DNA of 38,544 nucleotides. Origin: Bacillota bacterium. GTDB taxonomy: Bacteria > Bacillota > Bacilli > ZCTH02-B2. Under the pieces are notes generated by a model, which searched no databases, had not been told where the DNA came from, and saw only the letters and a list, made by a program, of their open reading frames with translations. Every line of letters begins with the position of its first letter. Within the stretch, counting starts at the first letter, position 1. The translations under genes were made by a program, and so were the position numbers. Of this stretch, positions 25,392 through 33,341 are shown one piece after another. The DNA lies in NCBI GenBank assembly GCA_017577895.1, contig PKQY01000017.1, forward strand, positions 1 through 38,544, in the 5' to 3' direction.

Positions 25392-25586
25392 TTATCGTGC
25401 GGCTTTCATCACAGGCTTCAACGCCTGCTGCATCAGTCGGTTTCTCAGCCAGCGGTTCCGCATCACCGAACGGACCGCTAAACGGCTCACCAGCGGGATA
25501 CGCAACAATCCGGCCATCGTCCGGCGGCGTACCGCAGGCAACAGCATCATCCCGACCAGTCCACCCAGGACCGCCCATGTCCTCAA
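25392..25586 (-). CDS. Small basic membrane protein (hypothetical)
   Basis: 64 residues from TTG 25586. A consensus GGAGGTGA site lies about 10 nt upstream, the gene follows argA by 45 nt and a strong terminator follows its stop, so it looks genuine. It starts with a hydrophobic stretch (WAVLGGLVGMMLLPAV) and continues with an Arg-rich region containing about a dozen Arg, ending KPVMKAAR. No family is recognised. A TTG six codons earlier (25604) is a possible but less well-placed start. An overlapping frame at 25342-25635 contains the terminator and is rejected. Confidence 0.65.
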   Translation of the reverse strand: MRTWAVLGGLVGMMLLPAVRRRTMAGLLRIPLVSRLAVRSVMRNRWLRNRLMQQALKPVMKAAR

Positions 25587-25631
25587 TGCACCTCTCACCT
25601 CCAATCATAGCTTGGCCCATCGGAGGCGCAT

Positions 25632-26192
25632 TCATGTGCCGGAGACGGCGGTGTTTTGGCCGGGAACTTTTTTCTCCACCGGCAAAAACTCCTTCGGCAA
25701 CGTCAACGGCTCCAACAGCGGCGGCTGAACCGGGACGGTCTCCAACACCCGAATCATGGCAATTTCATCGCAGGCAAACCGTTTGGCACAGTTCAGACAG
25801 TCTTTCCACACCTTTTGCGGCAACGTGGAACGGTCCACGACATGGAAGCCGCACTTCTCAAAAAAAGCCTGCTGGTACGTCAAAGCCATCACCCGCCGGA
25901 TGCCCATGGATTCGGCCTCCCGGACAAAGGCCTCGACCAACATCTTGCCCAAACCCCGGCCCTTGGCCTGGGGCACAATGGCCAGCGAACGGACTTCCGC
26001 CAAATCGTCCCAAAGGACGTGCAACGCACCGCAGCCCAACAATTCCCCGTTCTCTTCCACCACTTTAAAGCAAGGCAGGGACTCGATGATGGACAACCGG
26101 CTCCGCGGCAACAGCAAGGACCGATCCGCGTAGTAGCGGAGCAGCTGTTCGATAAAGATCACGTCCCCGACCCTGGCTGGACGGACTTGCAC
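25632..26192 (-). CDS. argA: ArgA-type GNAT N-acetyltransferase (short form)
   Basis: 186 residues. GNAT fold with the acetyl-CoA loop QAKGRGLGK at 75-83 and SLAIVPQAK before it. After the core comes YQQAFFEKCGFHVVDRSTLP, QKVWKDCLNCAKR with Cys132, Cys135 and Cys141, a pattern typical of stand-alone N-acetylglutamate synthases (first arginine step, glutamate plus acetyl-CoA). A longer C-terminal tail of about 35 Pro/Leu-rich residues is unusual. GTG 26192 is chosen (GGGAG 8 nt upstream); GTG 26201 overlaps that site. No other arg gene is in the window; the substrate is inferred from family pattern and a possible ArgR site upstream. Confidence 0.82.
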   Translation of the reverse strand: MQVRPARVGDVIFIEQLLRYYADRSLLLPRSRLSIIESLPCFKVVEENGELLGCGALHVLWDDLAEVRSLAIVPQAKGRGLGKMLVEAFVREAESMGIRRVMALTYQQAFFEKCGFHVVDRSTLPQKVWKDCLNCAKRFACDEIAMIRVLETVPVQPPLLEPLTLPKEFLPVEKKVPGQNTAVSGT

Positions 26193-26217
26193 CTTCTCCA
26201 CTCCCGTCGAACTTCAT

Positions 26218-26248
26218 AATTATGCATCATAATGTTGTAATTATACAT
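26218..26248 (-). promoter_or_regulatory. Possible ArgR/AhrC operator (two ARG-box-like repeats)
   Basis: On the minus strand ATGTATAATT and ATGCATAATT (26239-26248 and 26218-26227) are direct repeats with starts exactly 21 nt apart, the centre distance of paired ARG boxes. Left halves TGTAT and TGCAT fit the TGAAT half-site 4 of 5; right halves are weaker. The first covers the -10 box and the second lies just downstream of the expected start point, suitable for repression. Confidence 0.45.
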
Positions 26249-26268
26249 CCAAGCGGTGCCGCTGTCCA
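26240..26268 (-). promoter_or_regulatory. Sigma-A promoter of the argA unit
   Basis: Minus strand: TGGACA (26263-26268), 17-nt spacer, perfect TATAAT (26240-26245). Confidence 0.8.
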
Positions 26269-26283
26269 GTCTCATTTTCCCGC

Positions 26284-26319
26284 AAAACAAACAAGCACCG
26301 GAAACGCGTTCCGGTGCTT
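26284..26319 (-). terminator. Rho-independent terminator after sleB
   Basis: Minus-strand stem AAGCACCGG (26311-26319) with CCGGTGCTT (26293-26301), extended by AA/TT, followed by GTTTGTTTTG. A second copy of the 5' arm at 26325-26333 could form an alternative hairpin. Confidence 0.85.
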
Positions 26320-26340
26320 GCCTTCCGGTGCTTGTGGCGT

Positions 26341-27123
26341 TCACAGACAGAAAATGTGTTTGCCGATGCGCTTGATCTGCGGCCGGCTCCAGATCCACGC
26401 CGACGTCGCCGTCTCCGGGTTGAAGTAATACAGGGCGCCGCCGGTCGGGTCCCAGCCGTTGATGGCGTCCTCCACCGCTTTTTTGGCCGTCTCGTTGGGC
26501 GTCAGCCAAATTTGCCCGTCGGCCACGGCGGTAAACGCCCCCGGTTCAAAAATGACGCCGGCGACAGTATCAGGAAACAGCGGGCTTTCCAACCGGTTCA
26601 AAATGACCGCCGCCACCGCCACTTGGCCGATATACGGCTCTCCCCGGGCCTCGCCGTACACCGCGTTGGCCATTAATTTGATGTCATTCTGGGAAAAACT
26701 TTGAATGTTGCCCCGGACGGGACGGTTGACCGACGCGGTCCCCTGCGTCGCACTTTTTTGCTGACTGCCGCCGGCCGCCTGTCCCCTTTGTGCCCCAGGC
26801 CAGTTCCGGGTCGCTTTCCACAACATCTCTTTCGTCTTCGGTCCGACGATGCCATCGACTTTCAGTCCGAACTGATATTGAAAATTGCGGACCGCCCAGT
26901 ACGTCTGCCGGCCGAAGATCCCGTCGATCTTGCCGTGATAGAAGCCTAAAAACTGGAGCCGGCCCTGCAGTTCCCAAACATAGCCGCCGACACTGCCTTC
27001 CTTGACCACGGTTTGGGCCTCGGCCTGGGGCAAATTGCCCACGACGGCCAAAAGCAGACTGACGGTCAACAGAAGGCATCCTAGCCAAAAAAACTTGCCT
27101 GGAAATGCCGTCTTATCGCTCAT
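26341..27123 (-). CDS. sleB: Spore cortex-lytic enzyme SleB
   Basis: Germination lytic transglycosylase that cleaves muramic-delta-lactam cortex. 260 residues (B. subtilis 305). Signal peptide 1-36 (VSLLLAVV core, AEAQ end); a PG_binding_1 domain at about 43-104 (LQGRLQFLGFYHGKIDGIFG); a Ser/Gln-rich linker; SleB/Hydrolase_2 catalytic domain about 148-260 with the Glu in AVYGEARGEP (E158). ATG 27123 with AAAGGA upstream. The usual partner ypeB is not adjacent: a terminator and argA follow. Confidence 0.95.
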   Translation of the reverse strand: MSDKTAFPGKFFWLGCLLLTVSLLLAVVGNLPQAEAQTVVKEGSVGGYVWELQGRLQFLGFYHGKIDGIFGRQTYWAVRNFQYQFGLKVDGIVGPKTKEMLWKATRNWPGAQRGQAAGGSQQKSATQGTASVNRPVRGNIQSFSQNDIKLMANAVYGEARGEPYIGQVAVAAVILNRLESPLFPDTVAGVIFEPGAFTAVADGQIWLTPNETAKKAVEDAINGWDPTGGALYYFNPETATSAWIWSRPQIKRIGKHIFCL

Positions 27124-27176
27124 GTCAACCCATCCTTTGCCAATTCTGTTCCTGCACTCCAAAAGCGTGGCAGTCT

Positions 27177-27206
27177 TAGTATAACCCGCCTCGATCGGTC
27201 ATATGA
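27177..27206 (-). promoter_or_regulatory. Forespore (sigma-G/sigma-F) promoter of sleB
   Basis: Minus strand: TCATA (27202-27206), 18-nt spacer, TATACTA (27177-27183), one base from the sigma-G -10 consensus; read as GGTTATACTA it also fits the sigma-F -10 pattern. sleB is forespore-expressed in B. subtilis. The -35 begins at the last U of the ylbG terminator. Confidence 0.65.
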
Positions 27207-27235
27207 AAAAAGAGCCATCCGTCTTCGGATGGCTC
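27205..27235 (-). terminator. Rho-independent terminator after the hem-ylbG operon
   Basis: Minus-strand GAGCCATCCG (27226-27235), 4-nt loop, CGGATGGCTC (27212-27221), then six U (27206-27211). About 50 nt after ylbG. Confidence 0.93.
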
Positions 27236-27287
27236 CGTCGCGTCGACGACATGTCCAAGCAAGGGTCGACTTATCCGTGCGTGGATG

Positions 27288-27569
27288 TTACGGAACTTTT
27301 TCTTGCATCGTATGATCCAGCGGCTCTTCCATCGGGCGTTTCACTTCGTATTCCACCGACACTTCGTGCAAATGGGACGGTTCCACTTTTCGGACAAAGG
27401 GCAGGCGGGACAGTTGGTTCATTTTCGTCGTCATCTCCGATTCATTGACGTACAACACCGCGTATTTGAGCCGCCGGGACACGTAAATGAGGTGACCGTA
27501 ACGCTCCAGATGGCGAGCGTCCCGGACGCTGCGCAACCAGACCACGATTCCGACCCGTTTCGGAAGCAT
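27288..27569 (-). CDS. ylbG: YlbG-like protein (DUF2129)
   Basis: 93 residues (B. subtilis YlbG 90). Shared pattern: VVWLRSVRDARHLERYGHLI, YVSRRLKYAVLYV and LSRLPFVRKVEPS. Cytosolic, unknown function. ATG 27569 lies 5 nt after the hemB stop with GGAGG 10 nt upstream; ATG 27578 and 27575 are too close to that site. It occupies the operon-terminal place that hemL has in B. subtilis. Confidence 0.9.
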   Translation of the reverse strand: MLPKRVGIVVWLRSVRDARHLERYGHLIYVSRRLKYAVLYVNESEMTTKMNQLSRLPFVRKVEPSHLHEVSVEYEVKRPMEEPLDHTMQEKVP

Positions 27570-27574
27570 GACCA

Positions 27575-28579
27575 TCATCCCTCCGCCAACCAGCGCGCTG
27601 CATCTTTGGCATGATAGGTCAAAATCATGTCGGCACCGGCCCGTTTCATCCCGGTCAACAGTTCCAGCACGACGCGTTTTTCGTCAATCCAGCCGTTTTG
27701 CGCCGCCGCCTTGACCATGGCGTATTCGCCGCTGACGTTGTAGACGGCCAACGGCAGGTCAAACTTGTCGCGGATGAGCCGGACGATATCCAAGTACGGC
27801 AATCCCGGCTTGACCATCAACATGTCCGCCCCTTGGGCCACGTCCTCCGCCGCTTCCCGCACGGCTTCCCGCCAATTGGGCGGATCCATTTGATAACCAC
27901 GCCGGTCGCCGAATTGCGGGGCTGAACCGGCCGCGTCCCGGAACGGCCCGTAAAAAGCAGAAGCGTATTTGACCGCATAGGACAAAATGGGCACGTGTTG
28001 AAATCCGTGCTCGTCCAACGCCTTCCGGATGGCCCAGACAAACCCGTCCATCATGTTGGACGGCGCGATGATATCGGCGCCGGCAGCCGCCTGCGAGACC
28101 GCCGTGCGGGCCAACAGTTCCAGGGACGCGTCGTTATCGACGTCATTTCCTCGGACGACGCCGCAATGGCCGTGATCGGTGTATTCGCACAGACACGTAT
28201 CGGCCATGACCACCAGTTGGGGATAATCCCGCTTGATGAGCCGGATGGCCCGCTGCACTTCCCCATCGTCGTCATACGCACCCGACCCTTGCGGGTCTTT
28301 ATGGGCCGGCACGCCGAACAACATCACCGCCGGGATGCGCAACGACACCAGTTCTTCCAACTCTTCCGCCAGCCGGTCCACCGAGTACCGGTAGACGCCG
28401 GGCATGGAAGCCACCGGCTCTTTGACGCCTTCACCGTGGACGACAAACAACGGATAAATCAAATCATCGACCGTCAACACGTGCTCCCGCACCAACCGGC
28501 GCAGTCCTTCGGTCCGCCGCAGGCGCCGCAGGCGGCCGAAAGGAGCCGGTGTGGGTATCGCATGTTTCACATCACTCAT
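27575..28579 (-). CDS. hemB: Delta-aminolevulinic acid dehydratase (porphobilinogen synthase)
   Basis: Condenses two 5-aminolevulinate to porphobilinogen. 334 residues. Active-site zinc cysteines C129, C131 and C139 (DTCLCEYTDHGHCG) mark the Zn-dependent type; Schiff-base lysines K204 (SYAVKYASAFYGPFRDA) and K257 (MLMVKPGLPYLDI). ATG 28579 has AAAGGAG 9 nt upstream and overlaps hemD by 8 nt; ATG 28585 is an alternative. Confidence 0.97.
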   Translation of the reverse strand: MSDVKHAIPTPAPFGRLRRLRRTEGLRRLVREHVLTVDDLIYPLFVVHGEGVKEPVASMPGVYRYSVDRLAEELEELVSLRIPAVMLFGVPAHKDPQGSGAYDDDGEVQRAIRLIKRDYPQLVVMADTCLCEYTDHGHCGVVRGNDVDNDASLELLARTAVSQAAAGADIIAPSNMMDGFVWAIRKALDEHGFQHVPILSYAVKYASAFYGPFRDAAGSAPQFGDRRGYQMDPPNWREAVREAAEDVAQGADMLMVKPGLPYLDIVRLIRDKFDLPLAVYNVSGEYAMVKAAAQNGWIDEKRVVLELLTGMKRAGADMILTYHAKDAARWLAEG

Positions 28580-29396
28580 CGGCATTCGCTCCTTTACGAC
28601 TCAATTGGTTCCACTCGCTCATCGCCTGAATGAGTCCGTCTAAACTGGACGACCGGGCTTCAACCGCCACCGGAAGCCCCCTTTTTCGGCACGCGGCCGT
28701 CGTCAGCGGTCCGATGCTGACCACCGCCACCCCTTGCAGCAGGCGGGCCAGATCGTAACCCGCCAACAGCTCCGCAAAACTGTGCACTGTCGACGAACTC
28801 GTAAACGTAATGAGCTGAATCGTTCGTTCCGCCAACATGGCAGCCAACGCCGATGCCCCTTCCCGCACCGGTTCGGTCTCATAGAGGTCTACGGCCGTCA
28901 CATGGACTCCGCGGCGGGCCAGCTGTTCCGGCAAGACGTTGCGGGCAATGCGGGATTTGGGGAACAACACCCGCATTCCCGGTGACAATCGCGGCAACAG
29001 CACCTTCAACAGGCCCTCCGCATGGTATTCCGAAGGTATGAGGTCCACCTCCATGCCGTGGTCTTCTAACACCGCCTTCGTCTTCGGGCCGACGGCCGCC
29101 ACGCGGGCCGATATGTACTCGGGGATCATGTTTCGCTGCCGCAGCCGCTGGACAAACAACGTGACCGTATTGACGCTGGTAAACACGATCCAGTCAAACT
29201 GGTCCAGTTCGTCCAGCGCCCGATCCAGCTCTGTCGTATCTTGAATCGGCCGTATGCGGATGAGCGGGAAAATCACCGCCTCCCCGCCCAGCGCTTCGAT
29301 GCGGGAGGCCAGTTCATCGGCCTGCTCGGCCGCCCGGGTCACCAACACCCGGACACCGTCCAGCGGCCGTTCTGCCGTGCTCCGTTCTTTTTCCAC
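28572..29396 (-). CDS. hemD: Uroporphyrinogen-III synthase
   Basis: Closes hydroxymethylbilane with ring-D inversion. 274 residues in two Rossmann-like halves. Conserved positions: VLVTRAAEQADELASRIEAL, FTSVNTV, AVGPKTKAVLEDHG, LFPKSRIARNVLPEQL, TFTSSSTV and SIGPLTTAA. Sequence is always weakly conserved; the operon position secures the call. GTG 29396 is preferred (GAGGTG 6 nt upstream); GTG 29405 is possible. The frame is open a further 60 codons through hemC. Confidence 0.94.
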   Translation of the reverse strand: MEKERSTAERPLDGVRVLVTRAAEQADELASRIEALGGEAVIFPLIRIRPIQDTTELDRALDELDQFDWIVFTSVNTVTLFVQRLRQRNMIPEYISARVAAVGPKTKAVLEDHGMEVDLIPSEYHAEGLLKVLLPRLSPGMRVLFPKSRIARNVLPEQLARRGVHVTAVDLYETEPVREGASALAAMLAERTIQLITFTSSSTVHSFAELLAGYDLARLLQGVAVVSIGPLTTAACRKRGLPVAVEARSSSLDGLIQAMSEWNQLSRKGANADE

Positions 29397-29406
29397 TGCC
29401 TTCACC

Positions 29407-30342
29407 TCACGGCTGCCGGGCGATTTCACTTTCCGCCGCCACGCGGCGCAAGATGTCCCCGGCGCCGGCGGCCAGCAGGTCTTCTGCCAAGCTTGTCCCG
29501 ACGTCGATGGGGTCATCTCCCTCTCGCGTGGCCCGTAAAAACTGCTTGCCGTCCGGGGACGCCACAAAGCCTTCGGCGACAATGCGGCCGTCTTCCCAGC
29601 GGGCGTAAGCCCCTAACGGCACTTGGCAGCTCCCTTCCAGCCGTTGCAAAAAGGCCCGTTCCGCCTGCACACATTGGGCCGTCGTGCCGTCGTGCACCGC
29701 TTGCAAAAGGGCCAAGATGTCGGCATCGTCTTCCCGGCATTCGATGCCTAACGCACCTTGCCCGACGGCCGGGATCAAGGTGTCCGGCGAAAAATATTCG
29801 GTAATCTGGTCTTCCCATCCGAGCCGGTGCAAACCGGCCGCCGCCAGGACAATGCCGTCCAAATCAGTCTCTCCCAGCTTGCGCAGCCGAGTTCCCACAT
29901 TGCCGCGCAGCGGGATCACTTCGATATCCGGCCGCAGCCGTCGAATTTGGGCTTGACGGCGCAGACTGCTGGTGCCGACTTTGGCACCGGACGGCAATTG
30001 GGAAAACGGGATGCCGTGTTTGGAAATCCAACAATCCCGAGGATCCTCCCGTCGGCTGACCGCCCCTAAGGTCAAACCTGCCGGCAACTGGGCCGGCACG
30101 TCCTTCATACTGTGGACGGCCAGATCGATGCCCCCCTTGAGCATCTCATCCTCGATTTCCTTGACGAACAACCCTTTGCCGCCCACTTTGGACAACGTCA
30201 CGTCCAAAATCCGATCGCCTTTCGTGACAAAGGTGCGAATGACCACCGGCCGGTCCGTGGCCTGTTCCAGCCGTTCCTTGACCCAATTCGTCTGACGTAA
30301 CGCCAGTTCGCTCCGACGGGAACCGATGCGTATCGGATTCAC
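29407..30342 (-). CDS. hemC: Porphobilinogen deaminase (hydroxymethylbilane synthase)
   Basis: Polymerises four porphobilinogen. 311 residues. Dipyrromethane-cofactor Cys239 (LEGSCQVPLGAYA), catalytic Asp81 (HSMKDVP), substrate-binding R128-R129 (GTSSLRRQAQ) and RIGSRRSELAL at the start. GTG 30342 with GAGGAGG upstream; 10 nt before hemD. Confidence 0.97.
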   Translation of the reverse strand: MNPIRIGSRRSELALRQTNWVKERLEQATDRPVVIRTFVTKGDRILDVTLSKVGGKGLFVKEIEDEMLKGGIDLAVHSMKDVPAQLPAGLTLGAVSRREDPRDCWISKHGIPFSQLPSGAKVGTSSLRRQAQIRRLRPDIEVIPLRGNVGTRLRKLGETDLDGIVLAAAGLHRLGWEDQITEYFSPDTLIPAVGQGALGIECREDDADILALLQAVHDGTTAQCVQAERAFLQRLEGSCQVPLGAYARWEDGRIVAEGFVASPDGKQFLRATREGDDPIDVGTSLAEDLLAAGAGDILRRVAAESEIARQP

Positions 30343-30418
30343 AGGGATTCCTCCTCACCAGACGTGCCCATGCCGCATCCCGGCTTGCCACAGCACGGGC
30401 TCCACGATGTTTCGACGG

Positions 30419-31228
30419 TTACCACCGATGAAAAGACGACCAAAACATGGAAACCACTACATTGACACAGACCATCACAAAAGCCAACACGTTCATCCAC
30501 GCCAGCCATTCCCCCCGCACGCCGCGATGCCAGGAGAACAAGGTGTACCCGTACAACGCCAGAACAATAAGCGAGGTGACGATTTTGGGGTCCAGCCAAA
30601 AATTGAACGGAAGCCGCAAATAGGCCCACACAAACCCCAACAGCAACGACACGACCAGCAGGGGAAAACCGACGATGTTGCACACATATGACAGCGATTC
30701 CATCTGCTCCAAACTGGGCAAACGGAACCGGAATTGCCATCGCTTCCGCTTGAGGTGTTTTTCCTGGAACAAATAAATCATCGCAAAAAGAAAGGCAAAC
30801 GTAAAGGCGACATAACTGAACAGCGCCAACGTGACGTGAATGACCAGCAACTCCGAAACGAGCGCTTGCGGCATGGGAAGGTTGACGGCATGCCGGTCGG
30901 CGACCAGGGCAAAGACGAAAGCGGTCATGCCGATAAGGGTACTGCATAAAATGAACAATTCCGTCTGGAACCAAACATGGACGACGAGGGTCAAGCCCAC
31001 CAACAGCCATGAATAAAACAAAAGGCTCTCAAAGACGGACAACAGCGTCCATTGCCCTTTTAGCCATCCGCCGCCGACAAAAAAGGCCGTCTGAAGAAGC
31101 CATACGAAGAGCAACGTGAAAAAACCGAGCCGACGAAAGACCCGCTCTTTTCGGATGAGCGCCAAATAGTAAAAAAAAAGGCTTATCACGTAAAGATAAA
31201 CCATGCCGTCAAAAACAAAAAGCCCCAA
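30419..31228 (-). CDS. hemX: HemX, CcsA/ResC-like membrane protein
   Basis: About 269 residues, eight hydrophobic segments, member of the cytochrome c assembly protein family. In B. subtilis HemX lowers the level of glutamyl-tRNA reductase. Sits between hemA and hemC. Start not fixed: TTG 31228 has GGAAGGGG about 9 nt upstream, TTG 31237 abuts it, ATG 31204 is further in. Confidence 0.88.
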   Translation of the reverse strand: MGLFVFDGMVYLYVISLFFYYLALIRKERVFRRLGFFTLLFVWLLQTAFFVGGGWLKGQWTLLSVFESLLFYSWLLVGLTLVVHVWFQTELFILCSTLIGMTAFVFALVADRHAVNLPMPQALVSELLVIHVTLALFSYVAFTFAFLFAMIYLFQEKHLKRKRWQFRFRLPSLEQMESLSYVCNIVGFPLLVVSLLLGFVWAYLRLPFNFWLDPKIVTSLIVLALYGYTLFSWHRGVRGEWLAWMNVLAFVMVCVNVVVSMFWSSFHRW

Positions 31229-31280
31229 CGAGGCCAACCCCTTCCTTGGAAAACTGACAGGTGCCTACGCTTCCGGCGGC

Positions 31281-32642
31281 TCACAGACGAAAAGGAAGGG
31301 GGACCTCAGTGCGGGCCTCTTGTGCGGACGGCGCCGCTTTGACTTCCGCCTTCTGCTGTTGTAATTCTTGCTCCAACAAATATTCTTCCAAGGCGAATAT
31401 CGTCGCAAAAAAGTTTTGCGACTGTTCGGCCTGCGGTTCCAAGGCCAGTTCTTTGATGCGTTGAATCGGATCGCGAAGCAGTTGGTTGACGACACTCATC
31501 ATGTGTTTGCGGATGATTTTCAGTTCCCGCTCCGACAAGTGGGGCAATTTGTTTTGCAGGCTTTCCATCGTTTCCCGATGAATGTGCTGCCCCTTTTGCT
31601 GCAATGCCGCAATGAGCGGGATGACGCCCAACGTTTGCAACCACTGGCGGAACGCGGCGACTTCTTCCGCAATCTTCCCCTCGATGCGCCGGGCCACTTT
31701 CAGCCGCTCGGCCATCTGGGCCTCGACATACCCTTCCAAATCGTCGATGTCGTACAAAAACGTATTCGGCAACCGATGAATTTGCGGATCCAGGTCTCGG
31801 GGCACCGCCATGTCCATGAACAAGAGCCGCCGGCTTCGACCTTGCACCAGCGGTTCCACTTGCTGTTTCGTCAGCACATATCCCGGCGCGCCGGTGGCGC
31901 TGACGACAATGTCCGCATCGGCCAACACGTCGGTCAAGGCCGACAGGGGCACAGCCTGTCCACCGAGGGAACGGGCTACCGCCTCGGCTTTTTCCAGTGT
32001 CCGGTTGACAAACGTCATCTGCCGGACTTGACTGTCCCGAAAATATTGTCCCATCAGCTGCGCTACTTTTCCGGCACCGATGATGACGACCCGCTTTCCT
32101 TTCAGGTCACCGAACACCTGTTTCATCAATTCGATGGCTGCATAACTGGTCGAAACCGGATGGTCGTTAATGCCCGTTTCGGCATGCACCTTTTTGGCAA
32201 AGGTGATGACCTGCTGCAACAACCGGTTCAGCAAGCTGCCTGTATTTCCCAAATCCCGGGCCAAGAAAAAGGCGTCCTTTAGTTGCCCGAGGATTTGCGT
32301 TTCGCCGACAATCATGGAATCGAGACCGCAGGCGACCCGATACAGATGGGCCACGGCCTCCTCTTCCCGGTGCACGTACAGCACTGGCCGAAATTCCGCT
32401 TGCGGCACGCCGGACCACGATTCAAGGAACCGCTCCGTATGTTCCACTGCCCGACTGGGTTGATCGGCGACAAAAATGAGTTCTGTCCGGTTGCACGTGC
32501 TGAGAATGACGCTCTCCAGCACGCCGCGAGTTTCCCGGAGACGGGCCAACGCCTCGGGCAACGTCTGCTCCGGAAAGGCCAGCCGTTCCCGCAATTCGAC
32601 CGGTGCCGTGCGATGATTGACTCCGATGACGATGATGTGCAT
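31281..32642 (-). CDS. hemA: Glutamyl-tRNA reductase
   Basis: NADPH-dependent first step of C5-pathway tetrapyrrole synthesis. 453 residues. Nucleophile Cys50 (ILSTCNRTE), MIVGETQILGQ, NADP-binding VIIGAGKVAQLMG and the C-terminal helical dimerisation domain. ATG 32642 matches the family start (HIIVIGVNHRTAPVELRE); its binding site is weak (GGTG). The longer frame crosses the promoter region. Confidence 0.96.
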   Translation of the reverse strand: MHIIVIGVNHRTAPVELRERLAFPEQTLPEALARLRETRGVLESVILSTCNRTELIFVADQPSRAVEHTERFLESWSGVPQAEFRPVLYVHREEEAVAHLYRVACGLDSMIVGETQILGQLKDAFFLARDLGNTGSLLNRLLQQVITFAKKVHAETGINDHPVSTSYAAIELMKQVFGDLKGKRVVIIGAGKVAQLMGQYFRDSQVRQMTFVNRTLEKAEAVARSLGGQAVPLSALTDVLADADIVVSATGAPGYVLTKQQVEPLVQGRSRRLLFMDMAVPRDLDPQIHRLPNTFLYDIDDLEGYVEAQMAERLKVARRIEGKIAEEVAAFRQWLQTLGVIPLIAALQQKGQHIHRETMESLQNKLPHLSERELKIIRKHMMSVVNQLLRDPIQRIKELALEPQAEQSQNFFATIFALEEYLLEQELQQQKAEVKAAPSAQEARTEVPLPFRL

Positions 32643-32682
32643 AGGACACCACACTTTACACGTTTTCCGCTTGTTTGGACTT

Positions 32683-32711
32683 ATTATAACATGCCCGCTC
32701 TGATGTCCCAA
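32683..32711 (-). promoter_or_regulatory. Sigma-A promoter of the hem operon
   Basis: Minus strand: TTGGGA (32706-32711), 17 nt, TATAAT (32683-32688). About 35 nt leader before hemA. Confidence 0.75.
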
Positions 32712-32715
32712 ATGA

Positions 32716-32733
32716 ACAATGTGTGAACATTGT
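32716..32733. promoter_or_regulatory. Inverted repeat just upstream of the hem promoter
   Basis: ACAATG-N6-CATTGT, perfect 6-bp arms, 4 nt upstream of the -35 box and touching the ysxC stop. Possible operator; it does not fit the Per box, although PerR controls hemA in B. subtilis. Confidence 0.4.
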
Positions 32734-33341
32734 CAAAAATTGTCAATCGCTTGGGGCCTGGCCGCCAGATGTTCACGGATGGCTGCCCAGATGGCATCTT
32801 TACCGGTGCCGTCCTGAGCCGAAAACGGATACACGGGGTGTGTCGTCAACGCCAATTCTTTGCGGATGATCCCCAAATGTTTTTGCCAATGTCCGCGGGC
32901 GATTTTGTCGGCCTTGGTGGCCACCAGCAGAGTCGGCAGTTGGTGCCATTGCAAGTATTCCCACATTTGCCGATCTTGTGCGGTCGGTTTGTGTCGAATA
33001 TCCACCAGCTGAATGACGAGCGCCAGAGAAGGGCGGTGTTTGAAATACCCTTCGATGAGCGGTCCCCAAGCCGCTTGTTGGCGCTTCGCCACTTGCGCAA
33101 AGCCGTAACCGGGGAGATCGACAAAATAAAACTGCCGGTTGATCCGGTAAAAATTGAGGGTCTGGGTCTTGCCGGGACGGGAACTCGTATAGGCCAGGCG
33201 CCGACGGCCCAGCATCCGGTTGATGAAGGAAGACTTACCGACGTTGGACCGGCCCGCCAGGGCGATCTCCGGCAGGCCGTCCCGGGGAAATTGATCCGGT
33301 TGGGCAGCCATGGCGATCAATTCGGCTTCCGTAATTTTCAC
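32733..33341 (-). CDS. ysxC: Ribosome-biogenesis GTPase YsxC (EngB)
   Basis: 202 residues, TrmE-Era-EngA-EngB GTPase acting in 50S assembly. G1 GRSNVGKS at 30-37, G3 DLPGYG, G4 TKAD, SSRPGKTQTLNFY switch. GTG 33341 overlaps the lon stop as GTGA, so coupled to lon. Confidence 0.96.
   Translation of the reverse strand: MKITEAELIAMAAQPDQFPRDGLPEIALAGRSNVGKSSFINRMLGRRRLAYTSSRPGKTQTLNFYRINRQFYFVDLPGYGFAQVAKRQQAAWGPLIEGYFKHRPSLALVIQLVDIRHKPTAQDRQMWEYLQWHQLPTLLVATKADKIARGHWQKHLGIIRKELALTTHPVYPFSAQDGTGKDAIWAAIREHLAARPQAIDNF

Noticed and set aside
25342..25635. 97-codon minus ORF overlapping the small membrane-protein gene
   Set aside because: It contains the terminator hairpin and overlaps argA; the alternative frame has the well-placed GGAGGTGA site and ends before the terminator.
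30339..31010. Minus-strand ORF overlapping hemX
   Set aside because: Other frame has the membrane pattern and family look of HemX and the correct spacing to hemC.
32680..32735. Per box at the hem promoter
   Set aside because: Only half of the TTATAATNATTATAA consensus is present and it coincides with the -10 box.
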